Shown here one piece after another: positions 63,901-64,000 of a DNA stretch of 64,000 nucleotides. The stretch covers positions 496,001 to 560,000 of the forward strand of contig JAFREQ010000043.1 of the NCBI GenBank assembly GCA_025331565.1, in the 5' to 3' direction. The position numbers were made by a program, and so were the translations under genes. Numbering within the stretch: position 1 is the first letter of the stretch; each line of letters starts with the position of its first letter. Source of the DNA: Holacanthus passer. Lineage: Eukaryota; Chordata; Actinopteri; Pomacanthidae. The notes under the pieces were generated by a model. It made no database searches, was not told the DNA's origin, and saw only the letters and a list, made by a program, of their open reading frames with translations.

Positions 63901-64000
63901 AATAGGATGTGAACTTGGTAAATATTGTGTCTGCTAAACATTGTCATTGTACGTTAGTAGCCTCACAGAACATCTAGCTGATGGACTCATAGTCTTGCAA

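Larger units (their letters stand above)
58689..64000 (+). other. usp43 intron 6, continues past the window
   Basis: I looked for the next usp43 exon and did not find one, so the intron is at least 5.3 kb. Contents include a dispersed repeat near 60590-60690, a poly(T) run at 61117-61136, a common teleost repeat at 61436-61760 and a repeat copy at 63560-63900. The rest is unassigned. Confidence 0.65.

Noticed and set aside
1..64000. tRNA, rRNA, snRNA and known microRNA genes
   Set aside because: I looked for typical box and stem sequences on both strands and saw none I could support.

Overview
This is nuclear DNA from a ray-finned fish, most likely a spiny-rayed (percomorph) teleost. The evidence is compact GT-AG exons in long introns, many (AC)n/(GT)n/(CT)n microsatellites, a CpG-rich first exon, and several interspersed repeats I recognise from percomorph genomes. 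I see no bacterial, CRISPR or prophage features, and no tRNA or rRNA genes.

The main gene is usp43, on the + strand. It encodes a ubiquitin-specific protease, and the window holds its 5' part. Six coding exons (24314-24952, 30286-30432, 47574-47677, 53850-53942, 58042-58177, 58544-58688) join in one open frame of 421 complete codons. They carry a basic N-terminus, the catalytic Cys box (GNTCF, C139), the QHDALEFL motif, the first CxxC of the zinc ribbon and the segment after it. The catalytic His box, the second CxxC and the C-terminus lie beyond base 64000.

Upstream, 20112-20256 encodes one WD40-repeat exon that I read as CFAP52 (WDR16), the gene that sits just upstream of USP43 on the same strand in mammals. 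I found no other CFAP52 exon, so I interpret it as a relic left after gene loss. At 17556-19378, three exon-like blocks with matching phases form the 3' end of a gene I do not recognise; a fourth open block (17266-17442) lies just before them. Bases 1-17265 contain no gene I can support. They hold repeat relics, a probable solo LTR (6471-7348) and unassigned sequence.

The introns of usp43 are rich in repeats. The most notable structures are: (i) two copies of one DNA transposon in inverted orientation around exon 3, with a 235-bp core differing at only 3 positions; (ii) a direct repeat of about 560 bp around the promoter and exon 1; (iii) a (GT)n tract ending about 10 nt before the exon 6 splice acceptor; (iv) a perfect 18-bp hairpin at 17456-17495. 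All assignments come from reading the sequence and remembered family knowledge; no database search was run.
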